From contig NZ_CP102267.1 in the NCBI RefSeq assembly GCF_025148125.1, positions 3,048,501 to 3,112,500 of the forward strand: DNA of 64,000 nucleotides, read 5' to 3'. This stretch comes from Blautia wexlerae DSM 19850. Lineage in GTDB: Bacteria; Bacillota; Clostridia; Lachnospirales; Lachnospiraceae. The position numbers and the translations under genes were made by a program. Below are positions 37,137 through 45,040 of this stretch, one piece after another (position 1 is the stretch's first letter; every line of letters begins with the position of its first letter). The notes under the pieces were generated by a model. The model was not told the DNA's origin. It searched no databases and saw nothing but the letters and a program-made list of their open reading frames with translations.

Positions 37137-37519
37137 ATCATAAACTCCGAAATCGTATCCAGAATTGCCAGCAGTACTGGCATACTCAGAACCATCACAG
37201 ACAGTTTACAGAACAGGTCGATCTGTGTTCCGATCATCTGATATCCGGCATCTTTGCAGATTGCAGATGAAAACTGTCCGATATATGTAATCCCGATAAT
37301 CTTAACCAGAACTGTGAGATAACTGCTGTCTATGGGGAAGCTTTCTCTCAGCCTGTTCATGGTTTCAAACAGATAAGAAACTTTTCCTGCTGCAAGACCA
37401 AGAATCAGAAAACCCGTCATCATGGTCACAAGTGCAGCAAATTCCGGTCTGGTTTCTTTTAGAATAAAACCAAGCATCATTCCGCAGATACCCATGATTG
37501 AAACTTTCACAATATCCAT
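37133..37519 (-). CDS. spoIIIAD: Stage III sporulation protein AD
   Basis: Small membrane protein of the SpoIIIA complex with four hydrophobic segments. I place the start at 37519 (MDIVKVSIMGICGMMLGF...), because it gives the family length (128; Bacillus 133) and an AGAGG motif lies ten bases upstream. The frame stays open to 37627, which would overlap spoIIIAC and add an untypical cysteine-rich extension. It overlaps spoIIIAE by four bases. Confidence 0.94.
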   Translation of the reverse strand: MDIVKVSIMGICGMMLGFILKETRPEFAALVTMMTGFLILGLAAGKVSYLFETMNRLRESFPIDSSYLTVLVKIIGITYIGQFSSAICKDAGYQMIGTQIDLFCKLSVMVLSMPVLLAILDTISEFMI

Positions 37520-37571
37520 GCCATTCAAACCTCTTTCTGTTCTGTCAACTGCCATAACAGTTGATTTGAAA

Positions 37572-37766
37572 TCACAGCACAAACAACTGCTGAATACTTT
37601 CAAACAGTTCATAAATATATGGAACAATCCAGAACAGCACCATCAGAAGCCCCGCCAGGCTTACCAGAAATGCCTGTTCATCCCTTCCACTGTGTTTTAG
37701 GATCTGGCAGAGAACAGAAACCAGAATCCCTACTGCAGCGATTTTAAAAATAAGACTTACCTCCAC
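37572..37766 (-). CDS. spoIIIAC: Stage III sporulation protein AC
   Basis: Tiny membrane protein, 64 residues with two hydrophobic helices (about 3-22 and 32-52) and the conserved turn LKHSGRDEQAF between them. Size and pattern match SpoIIIAC of other spore formers. It lies between spoIIIAB and spoIIIAD. Confidence 0.94.
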   Translation of the reverse strand: MEVSLIFKIAAVGILVSVLCQILKHSGRDEQAFLVSLAGLLMVLFWIVPYIYELFESIQQLFVL

Positions 37767-37847
37767 AGTCTCTCCTTTCCGGCTTCTGCTGCCAGATATA
37801 GCAAAACAGTAATCTACACAGTAAAGAAACAGATTATAAATACATGC

Positions 37848-38366
37848 TCACCAAAAAAACACAGCCACAAATATTCCACCCAGTATTCCCATACTGCGGT
37901 ATAATTTTCTTTTTTCACAAAAATCTTTCCTGAGTTCCCTGATCGCATATTCTGTTTCCTTTTCCATCAGATCCATCTGTTTTAGCTGCATATCCAGTCC
38001 AAGATAACCAAGCTGATCTCCCAGTGAATAAAATCTGTCTCTCTCTTCCTGCGAAAGACAATCCAGATCCAGACACTTTCCGGCCGATTCTCTGAAGATT
38101 GTCCCAAAGGAATCCCCTGTTTTTTCTTTCATTTTCTGTGCCGTAAGTATAAAAAATTCTCTGTACTTCCCTTCCAGTTTCCCGGAAGCACCTGTAAAGG
38201 CATCGTACAGAGATTTATTTCCATAACGTATTTCTCCTCTTAGGAGGATGATCATCCGTAAGATCATTTCCATCATCTTTTTGCGTCTGCCAAGTTCATT
38301 GCTCATGGCAAAACCGCAACCGATACCGGAAATTACAATTACACATAATCCTACTGTTCTAAGCAT
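37848..38366 (-). CDS. spoIIIAB: Stage III sporulation protein AB
   Basis: Membrane protein related to type II secretion F-like components. The 172 residues have a helix at each end (about 4-20 and 152-170) and the family motif LRMIILLRGEIRYGNKSLYDAF near residue 36. SpoIIIAA is its ATPase partner. Its start overlaps the spoIIIAA stop by 16 bases. Confidence 0.95.
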   Translation of the reverse strand: MLRTVGLCVIVISGIGCGFAMSNELGRRKKMMEMILRMIILLRGEIRYGNKSLYDAFTGASGKLEGKYREFFILTAQKMKEKTGDSFGTIFRESAGKCLDLDCLSQEERDRFYSLGDQLGYLGLDMQLKQMDLMEKETEYAIRELRKDFCEKRKLYRSMGILGGIFVAVFFW

Positions 38367-39316
38367 ACTTTTCCATTTTCATCTAATACAGCTTTCAGAC
38401 ATCCCGCCTGAGCATTTTTGTCCAGGATAATATAACGTTCAAATACTTTCTCACCCATAAGCTTATAAAAAAATGGCTGATCCAGAACATCCTCCAGACA
38501 GCTTCCATGTGCAGTTGCGATCAGCTTACATCCGCAGTGGATCACTGAGTCAACTGCCTTGAAATCCTCTTCACAGCCTAACTCATCCACTGCAACCACA
38601 TCCGGTGACATGGAACGGACCAGCATCTGCATACCTTCTGATTTCGGACAGCAGTCCAGCACATCTGTACGCATTCCCAGATCATTCTGAGGAATTCCCT
38701 GATAACAGCCTGCCAGCTCACTTCTCTCGTCCACCACACCTATTGTCAGACCCTGGGTATTGGCCCATCCATTACTGAGCTGCCTGATAATATCTCTGAG
38801 CAGCGTAGTCTTTCCACACCTTGGCGGTGAAATGATCAATGTATTTGCAACCCATTTCTCTGTACGGATATAAGGCATCACCTTATCCGCACATCCCTGA
38901 ATCTCATGTGCCAGACGGACATTGATGCAGGAAATATATTTCATTCCCATGATCCAGCCCCGATCCAGCACTACCTTTCCGGTCACACCTACTCTGTGAC
39001 CACCCTGAACACTGATAAATCCCTGTCTGATCTCATCCTCATAAGCATACAGGGAATATCCTGTGACATATTCCAGTGTTTCTTTCAGATCTTCCGTTGT
39101 CACCAGATACTGTTCCTGACCCGGTTTTCGCAGAAAACACTCTCCTCCGTCATAAGTTAAAAACAACGGACGCCCTACACGAAGGCGTATCTCATATAAT
39201 TTATCATAATCCAGCTTCGCATCCATTAAAAGATTCCGGATATTTCCGGCAAACAGGTTTTCAATCTGCTGCGCTTCTATATGTCTCACCTCTTTACACT
39301 TAATATATGTGGACAA
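38351..39316 (-). CDS. spoIIIAA: Stage III sporulation protein AA (ATPase)
   Basis: Secretion-type ATPase that powers the SpoIIIA channel. The 321 residues contain GGHRVGVTGK, the Walker A motif SPPRCGKTTLL (163-173), VVDERSELAGCYQG and the Walker B DVVAVDELGCEED. The start is weakly supported: the frame opens with TTG at 39316, seven bases after the preceding gene; a GTG at 39289 is another option. No spacer for a promoter exists, so the mother-cell (sigma-E) promoter expected for this operon must lie inside the upstream gene. Confidence 0.96.
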   Translation of the reverse strand: MSTYIKCKEVRHIEAQQIENLFAGNIRNLLMDAKLDYDKLYEIRLRVGRPLFLTYDGGECFLRKPGQEQYLVTTEDLKETLEYVTGYSLYAYEDEIRQGFISVQGGHRVGVTGKVVLDRGWIMGMKYISCINVRLAHEIQGCADKVMPYIRTEKWVANTLIISPPRCGKTTLLRDIIRQLSNGWANTQGLTIGVVDERSELAGCYQGIPQNDLGMRTDVLDCCPKSEGMQMLVRSMSPDVVAVDELGCEEDFKAVDSVIHCGCKLIATAHGSCLEDVLDQPFFYKLMGEKVFERYIILDKNAQAGCLKAVLDENGKVCLEQ

Positions 39317-39323
39317 ACCGATT

Positions 39324-40454
39324 TTAGTACTCTTCCTGATAAGACTCTTCCATTTTTATCAGATTCAGCTTCAGAACCCGGTCTACCACATTTCCTGCAT
39401 ACCCCCTGTACGCATAAGCTCCTGATTCAAAGAGTACGTAAAGTTCATCCCCTTCTACAACAATCTGCTCGATCATCTCAGGCATTCTGTATGATCTTGC
39501 AGAATTTTCATTGACATACAGACGTTTATCCGACTGTTCATAAAAAACAATCCTGGATGGCAGAATACCAAAAGAATGAGACAACAACAGCTTATCGTTA
39601 TAAAAAGCCATTCCCTGTGCCTGTTCTGATATTGTAGAATAATCCAGCGGAACCGCCATTTCAAACATCATGCCAAGTTCCTCATTAAAAGTATTCACCA
39701 GATCACCTTTTGAATCCACCGCATATCTCGCGATGGTGCTTTCTGTATATTTGTTAAAACATCCTACATACAGGCACCCCTTATAGAAAGTCATAAAAGA
39801 ATCTCTCACGATTCCATAAAGACTACATGTCTGATTTACCTGCACAGGCATATGGTTATCCGCATAATTATAGTCACGCAGCACATCCATCTTAATGCTG
39901 ATCGCCTGCGCGATTCCATTGGTATTTGAAGAATACCACAGCATATCATGTTCCTGATCATAGGCAAGTCCGCCTACATGAGGCAGACCTGGCAGGACTA
40001 CCTCTTTGATAAATCTGTGAGTTTCTTTGTTGATCACATAAATAACAGAGTTATGTTTTTCCGTATGACAATAGGCACTTACAAGTACATACTCATCGGT
40101 CACTGCAAGTCCCTGAGGAGTCATGGAAGTACATACCGCCTGTTTTGTACCCTCTGCATTCAGGAATGTTCTTGTATATCTCAGTCCGGGAATAATATAA
40201 GTTCCGTACTCTTTTTCTTTTTTTCTGCCCTCAAAGGCAAAGGTATTTAACTCCTCCTGCTGCGACAGCATCTGTATCTGTCCACGTAATGAATACACTG
40301 CAGCATCCTGGTTGGTTACCGGATATTTTGCAGGAGGTTCCGTCTTACCCCTGTATACGAAAGCATATCCCCAGAAAGCCAGTCCAAGTGCCAGTACTGC
40401 TACAAGAATCTTCACTGCCAGTCTCCGGATTTCTTTCTTCGTTTGTCTGTTCAT
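39324..40454 (-). CDS. Unrecognised membrane-anchored or secreted protein, beta-propeller-like
   Basis: I do not recognise this 376-residue protein. It has a basic N-terminus and one hydrophobic helix (about 13-33), so it is anchored or exported with the rest outside. The body has recurring segments such as TPQGLAVTDEYVLVSAYCH, VIYVINKETHRFIKEVVLPG, HVGGLAYDQEHDMLWYSS and AQGMAFYNDKLLLSHSF, resembling blades of a YncE/SMP-30-like beta-propeller. It starts four bases after the PPTase gene and ends seven bases before spoIIIAA, so it is co-transcribed with both. A role in envelope or spore formation is only suggested by position. Confidence 0.75.
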   Translation of the reverse strand: MNRQTKKEIRRLAVKILVAVLALGLAFWGYAFVYRGKTEPPAKYPVTNQDAAVYSLRGQIQMLSQQEELNTFAFEGRKKEKEYGTYIIPGLRYTRTFLNAEGTKQAVCTSMTPQGLAVTDEYVLVSAYCHTEKHNSVIYVINKETHRFIKEVVLPGLPHVGGLAYDQEHDMLWYSSNTNGIAQAISIKMDVLRDYNYADNHMPVQVNQTCSLYGIVRDSFMTFYKGCLYVGCFNKYTESTIARYAVDSKGDLVNTFNEELGMMFEMAVPLDYSTISEQAQGMAFYNDKLLLSHSFGILPSRIVFYEQSDKRLYVNENSARSYRMPEMIEQIVVEGDELYVLFESGAYAYRGYAGNVVDRVLKLNLIKMEESYQEEY

Positions 40455-40457
40455 GTC

Positions 40458-41009
40458 TTACCCAAGTATGATGTCTTCATATTTCCAGTTGATTTCCATG
40501 GGATTCATTGCCCATACTGCTCCACTGTAACCGTCTTCCATATCAAGCAGCATATGACTGCCTTCATCCATGGATATAGTCCTCATGTCTCTGGAAAGCC
40601 CCTCACCGGTCCATTTGATATAAGCTTCCCTCAGTACCCACTGTTCAAAAAATTTCTTTTCCACATTTATATCTGAGAGAATTTCGAGATACTGTTCCCG
40701 GGGTACCATACGTCTGAGCATTCTTTCATAATTGGCTCTGCAATGAATCTGCACATCAATTCCAACCTCCTGATCAGCCAGAATACATACCACATATTTT
40801 CCGGAATGACTGATATTATAATGCAGGGACGGACGATAGGAAAGGAATGGTTTTCCATGTTCTCCCTCTGCTCTGGGTTCATTGTACAGATTGATTCCAT
40901 ATTCTTTTTTCAGTGCGATTTCCAGAAGTTTCTCTGCGATCATATGCTCCATATGTGCGCCTTCATATTCTTCCCGTATTTTTGTACAGTAAATAATTCC
41001 TTTATTCAT
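40458..41009 (-). CDS. 4'-phosphopantetheinyl transferase (Sfp-like)
   Basis: Transfers phosphopantetheine from CoA to a carrier-protein serine. The 183-residue protein has the superfamily motifs YNISHSGKYVVC, VGIDVQ (metal-binding Asp) and WVLREAYIKWTGEGL. It is of the Sfp type (single chain with pseudo-repeat), though shorter than Sfp itself (about 224). ACP of the fatty-acid system (acpP at 52.4 kb) is a possible substrate; no peptide or polyketide synthase is in view. Its start overlaps the helicase stop by four bases. Confidence 0.9.
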   Translation of the reverse strand: MNKGIIYCTKIREEYEGAHMEHMIAEKLLEIALKKEYGINLYNEPRAEGEHGKPFLSYRPSLHYNISHSGKYVVCILADQEVGIDVQIHCRANYERMLRRMVPREQYLEILSDINVEKKFFEQWVLREAYIKWTGEGLSRDMRTISMDEGSHMLLDMEDGYSGAVWAMNPMEINWKYEDIILG

Positions 41010-42832
41010 AGGCCTGTCTCCTCAAGAAACCGGGAAGGCTCCCGTTCCTTCTCATACTGGCGTTTCACATAGGCAAGCACCAGCTTCTTTTTCGCCCTGG
41101 TCATCCCTACATAAAACAATCTTCGTTCTTCTTCCACTGCTTCTGCCAAAACCGCCTTGCGATATGGAATGCTTCCTTCATTAACATTCAGAATATACAC
41201 AATATCATATTCCAAACCTTTTACCGCATGGAGTGTGGATATAGTCACTCCTTCTTTTTTATCCTGCTGTTTCCTTGCCTGTTCATTCAGGCGCTTCGTA
41301 TATTCTTCTATGTAAGCCTGCCACTTCGCCAGGGTTTTCATGCCTTTTGCACTCTCATGGATTCGGTCCAGGGTCTCAAGCAGTTCCTCTGGTTTTATTT
41401 TACGATACTGTGCATATTCACGCAAGTATTCTTCGAATCCCATTCCTTTTCTGATAAAATTAATCGCAGCAAAAGGGGAAAGAGTACCAAGAATCCTCAG
41501 ATGCGTTTCCAGTGTGGTAATCCTGTCGCACATCCAGTCTTTGTCTTTATAATATTCCCGAAGTTCATTAAAATTAATCTGTGAATTGTTCAACGCTTCT
41601 CTGGAAATATAGCGATTTGGCCGGTTCATGATCTCCAGAAAATTCTTCCTGCTCCTGTCTCCTGCTGCCATTTCAAGATAAGCCAGAAGCGCCCGGCAGA
41701 TCCAGTGGCGGAAAAGATTGGGAAGCTGTTCTTTCATTGTAAAAGGAACCTGATATTCCATCAGCACATTGATCAGACCTTCCGATTCCTGATTTGTACG
41801 AAGCAGGATTGCCGTATTTAGCAGCTCCTCGCCGCGCTCCATTCTTTTTTTCAGTGCTGCCACCACGCACATATACTCTTCTCTTGGATTATCAAATTCC
41901 TTGCACGTCACAGGCATCCCTTCTTCATTTGGAGTATCCAACTGCTTTTTGAAACGTCTGGTATTACATCCGATTACTTCCATGGCTGTACGCAGGATAT
42001 TCTTACTGCACCGGTAATTCACATTCAGAAGGACTGTCTCTGCCTTCGGATAATCCTTTGTAAAATTTAACATAATCTCTGGTCTTGCGCCCCGGAAATG
42101 ATAGATGGACTGGTCATCATCCCCTACAATAAACAGGTTATTGACAGGTGCCGCCAACATCTGCAAAATCTTGTATTGTAAGCTGTTGATATCCTGAAAC
42201 TCATCCACCAGAATGTAGACAAATTTTCTTCTCCATGCATTCAGGATATCCTGTCTCTGAGAAAAAAGTTCATAACAACAGAGGATCATATCATCAAAAT
42301 CCAGCTTGCGTTTCGCCTTCAGAGCCTGCTTATAGCCATGAAAAATGTCCCTGAATATCTCATCCGAGCAACAGGATGCATAATAATGCTCCGGAGAAAT
42401 ACAGTTCCCCTTTACAACACTGATTTCCTTGGCAACTTCTTCAATGAAATCTCCCTCCTGAGCCATTTCCTGTCCATATTTCTCAGTCATCTCACGTAGA
42501 ATACTGAATTTTTCTTCCTCAGAAAGAATATTGGCCGCACTCAGATGATAGGCCGCTTTCAAAATCCCATAAAAAATTCCGTGGAAAGTTCCAAAAGTCA
42601 CTTCGCTTCTGTTCTGTCCCACGAATTTCAAAAACCGTTCTTTCATCTCTGTTGCCGCTGCTCTGGAAAAAGTTACAACCAAAATAGAAGAAGCCGGTAT
42701 CTTCCCCTCATTGATCATGTATGCAGTTCTCTCCACAATAACGGAAGTTTTCCCCGAGCCGGGACCTGCCAGGACCATCATAGGTCCTGACAGGTGAGTG
42801 ATTGCCCGAAGTTGAGATGGATTTCTCTTCAT
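41006..42832 (-). CDS. UvrD/PcrA-family ATP-dependent DNA helicase
   Basis: Superfamily 1A 3'-5' DNA helicase. The 608 residues have Walker A VLAGPGSGKTSVI (about 19-31), Walker B/DEFQD in ILVDEFQDINSLQYKIL, VGDDDQSIYHFRGA, YRCSKNIL, TISTLHAVKGLEYDIVYILN and VEEERRLFYVGMTRAKKKL. At 608 residues it is shorter than UvrD/PcrA (about 720) and lacks their C-terminal tail, so it is a paralogue rather than PcrA itself. It lies three bases after gltX. Confidence 0.93.
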   Translation of the reverse strand: MKRNPSQLRAITHLSGPMMVLAGPGSGKTSVIVERTAYMINEGKIPASSILVVTFSRAAATEMKERFLKFVGQNRSEVTFGTFHGIFYGILKAAYHLSAANILSEEEKFSILREMTEKYGQEMAQEGDFIEEVAKEISVVKGNCISPEHYYASCCSDEIFRDIFHGYKQALKAKRKLDFDDMILCCYELFSQRQDILNAWRRKFVYILVDEFQDINSLQYKILQMLAAPVNNLFIVGDDDQSIYHFRGARPEIMLNFTKDYPKAETVLLNVNYRCSKNILRTAMEVIGCNTRRFKKQLDTPNEEGMPVTCKEFDNPREEYMCVVAALKKRMERGEELLNTAILLRTNQESEGLINVLMEYQVPFTMKEQLPNLFRHWICRALLAYLEMAAGDRSRKNFLEIMNRPNRYISREALNNSQINFNELREYYKDKDWMCDRITTLETHLRILGTLSPFAAINFIRKGMGFEEYLREYAQYRKIKPEELLETLDRIHESAKGMKTLAKWQAYIEEYTKRLNEQARKQQDKKEGVTISTLHAVKGLEYDIVYILNVNEGSIPYRKAVLAEAVEEERRLFYVGMTRAKKKLVLAYVKRQYEKEREPSRFLEETGL

Positions 42833-42834
42833 AT

Positions 42835-44286
42835 TTATTTGCTTAATTTCTCAATAGCTGCCTTTACTCGTTTGATTGTCTCATCTTTACCGATGATCTC
42901 CATGATCTCAGTAGCACCGGCCGGCGTCATCTGCTTGCCGGAAACAGCAGTACGCAGAGGCCACATTACATATCCATTCTTATAACCATGCTCTTTTACA
43001 AATGCACTTAATGTTTCAAATAACGGATCATTTGTATAATCTTCCTGTTCTTCCAGAACCGGAAGTACTTCTTTTAATACTGTAAGAGAAGTTTCTTCAT
43101 TTGTCTTCATTTTCTTATGGCAGTACATGGCGGAATCATATTCCGGTACTTCCTCAAAGAAGTCGATCAGAGCCGGAATGTCAGGGAATGTTTCGATTCT
43201 GGTCTGTACCATTCCTGCAATCTTCTTGAAGTTGTAGTCTTTCTTCAGAACTTCTTTCATATACGGAAGTGCTCTCTCATAGAATTCATCCGCATCCATT
43301 TTCTTGATATACTCACCATTCATCCAACGAAGTTTCGCAATATCAAATACTGCCGGAGATTTATTGATATGGTGATAATCAAATGCCTGTACCAGTTCAT
43401 CCAGTGTAAAGATCTCTCTGTTGTCAGAAGGACTCCATCCGAGAAGTGCCACATAGTTGATGATCGCTTCTGAAACGAATCCCTGATCAAGCAGGTCTTC
43501 ATAAGAGGAATGTCCACAACGTTTGGAAAGCTTCTGGTGTGTCTCATCTGTGATCAGCGGACAATGTACATAAACCGGGATATCCCATCCGAAAGCTTCG
43601 TAGATACGGTTGTATTTCGGAGCTGAGGAAAGATACTCGTTACCTCTTACTACGTGTGTGATCTCCATTAAATGGTCATCGATTACGTTTGCAAAGTTAT
43701 AAGTTGGGTATCCATCAGATTTGATCAGGATCAGATCTTCCAGTTCCTCATTGTTTACTGTGATATCTCCGTAGATTACATCATGGAATGTTGTAGTTCC
43801 CTCTGTTGGCATATTGAAACGGATTACGTGTGGTTCTCCTGCATCAAGACGACGCTGTACTTCTTCTTTGGAAAGTTTAAGGCAGCGTTTGTCATAAATG
43901 GAAATCTCTTTTCCTGCCACAACACGTTTCATACCTTCCAGTTCTTCCTTCTTACAGAAACAGTAGTATGCATCACCCTGTTCTACTAACTGCTGTGCAT
44001 ATTTCAGATAGATCCCCTGTGCCTGACGCTCGCTCTGAACATACGGTCCAAAGCCTTTGTCCTTGTCCGGACCTTCATCATGGAGAAGTCCTGTTTTTGC
44101 AAGAGTACGGTAGATAATATCTACAGCGCCTTCTACGTAACGTTCCTGGTCTGTATCTTCAATACGGAGGATGAAATCTCCGCCTTCATGTTTTGTAATA
44201 AGGTATGCATATAATGCTGTTCTTAAATTTCCAACATGCATTCTGCCTGTAGGGCTTGGTGCAAATCTTGTTCTGATCTTGGTCAT
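42835..44286 (-). CDS. gltX: Glutamyl-tRNA synthetase
   Basis: Charges tRNA-Glu. The 483 residues have the HIGH-like motif [20 protein letters not shown] at the start, [12 protein letters not shown] as KMSKR-like loop, and the helical anticodon-binding domain in the last 150 residues. The ATG at 44286 is chosen because AGGAG lies 11 bases upstream; the GTG at 44298 overlaps that site. It heads the group gltX-helicase-PPTase-propeller protein. A sigma-A promoter and a leader hairpin precede it. The CxC zinc motif of some GluRS is not evident. Confidence 0.97.
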   Translation of the reverse strand: MTKIRTRFAPSPTGRMHVGNLRTALYAYLITKHEGGDFILRIEDTDQERYVEGAVDIIYRTLAKTGLLHDEGPDKDKGFGPYVQSERQAQGIYLKYAQQLVEQGDAYYCFCKKEELEGMKRVVAGKEISIYDKRCLKLSKEEVQRRLDAGEPHVIRFNMPTEGTTTFHDVIYGDITVNNEELEDLILIKSDGYPTYNFANVIDDHLMEITHVVRGNEYLSSAPKYNRIYEAFGWDIPVYVHCPLITDETHQKLSKRCGHSSYEDLLDQGFVSEAIINYVALLGWSPSDNREIFTLDELVQAFDYHHINKSPAVFDIAKLRWMNGEYIKKMDADEFYERALPYMKEVLKKDYNFKKIAGMVQTRIETFPDIPALIDFFEEVPEYDSAMYCHKKMKTNEETSLTVLKEVLPVLEEQEDYTNDPLFETLSAFVKEHGYKNGYVMWPLRTAVSGKQMTPAGATEIMEIIGKDETIKRVKAAIEKLSK

Positions 44287-44328
44287 AACTTTTTTCACTC
44301 CTGAATTTTTTATATATTCAAAATCTGT

Positions 44329-44353
44329 AAAAAAAGACCCTGCTTAAAAGCAG
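44329..44353 (-). terminator. Attenuator-like hairpin in the gltX leader
   Basis: On the minus strand CTGCT-TTTA-AGCAG is followed by GGTC and seven T. It lies between the gltX promoter and start codon, so it could stop leader transcripts. The stem is short. Confidence 0.45.
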
Positions 44354-44374
44354 CGCCTTTCTACTTTCGGGTTT

Positions 44375-44403
44375 ATTATACGTCAGAGGCTTTCTTATTT
44401 CAA
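44375..44403 (-). promoter_or_regulatory. Sigma-A promoter of gltX
   Basis: On the minus strand TTGAAA (44398-44403) and a perfect TATAAT (44375-44380) have a 17-base spacer. Confidence 0.82.
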
Positions 44404-44444
44404 GTCGGGATGGAGGAAAATTTTAATGTTTTTTGAATAGGGAC

Positions 44445-44659
44445 GCATGGGAAGCGATAGTATCCGGGGGCTCAGTTTCGGAACCATTGTATTTCTAGGC
44501 ATTTGGGAAGCCGCTAAAATCACGAGCCACTCTCTCAAACTCGCTACGTCTCCGACTTCGCTCAGACAGTGAAACGATTGGCTCATAACGCGTCTTCCCA
44601 AATGCCAAGAACTACAATGAACCCTCAAATTCACCCCCGGACACTATCGCTTCCCATGC
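44445..44659. repeat. 215 bp near-perfect palindrome, element 1
   Basis: Outer arms 44445-44470 and 44634-44659 (GCATGGGAAGCGATAGT...) pair with one mismatch. Middle arms CATTGTA..GGCATTTGGGAAG pair with CTTCCCAAATGCC..TACAATG. The centre is bounded by GAGCCA / TGGCTC and holds TCAAACTCGCTACG and ACTTCGCTCAGACAGTGA. It fills part of the 742-base gap between gltX and accDA; no gene is visible in that gap apart from the two palindromes and the gltX control region. Confidence 0.92.
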
Positions 44660-44808
44660 TGACTATTGGCTATATAACATATTTACCGTACAACAGTAAA
44701 GAAAGCACCACTCCTGACTTCGCAGAATAATTAACCAAAATAATATATCTACTGTACAATATAACTATAGAAACCCTAAGAAAACGCATAACAACATGCA
44801 ACAAAACA

Positions 44809-45022
44809 GCGCAGAAAAATATTTTATTTGGAGTGCATTTGCAGGGGTCTTAGATATTCTTAGTTCTCAGAAATCTGCGTTATGAGCCGGCTGCATCACT
44901 GTCTGAGCGAAGTTTGCAACGGAGCGAGTTTGACAAGACGGCTCATGCCTTTAGCAGATTTCTGAGAGCTTAGAATATCTTAGACCCCGAAACCGCACTC
45001 CAAATAAAATATTTTTCTGCGC
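44809..45022. repeat. 214 bp near-perfect palindrome, element 2
   Basis: Arms start GCGCAGAAAAATATTTTATT on one strand and its complement on the other, continue through GGAGTGC, GGGGTCT.AGATATTCT and CTCAGAAATCTGC, and reach TTATGAGCCGGC / GACGGCTCATG in the centre. The core CACTGTCTGAGCGAAGT...AGCGAGTTTGA is shared with element 1 in the opposite orientation, while the arms are unrelated to those of element 1. It ends 18 bases from the accDA stop codon. Confidence 0.92.
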
Positions 45023-45040
45023 GTCCCTTTTAACATCGTG

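Noticed and set aside
44299..44370. T-box riboswitch before gltX
   Set aside because: The leader is only about 70 bases and has no T-box motif or specifier loop.
44395..44634. 79-codon frame on the minus strand in the gltX-accDA gap
   Set aside because: It runs through the palindromic element 1 and has no ribosome site or recognisable content.
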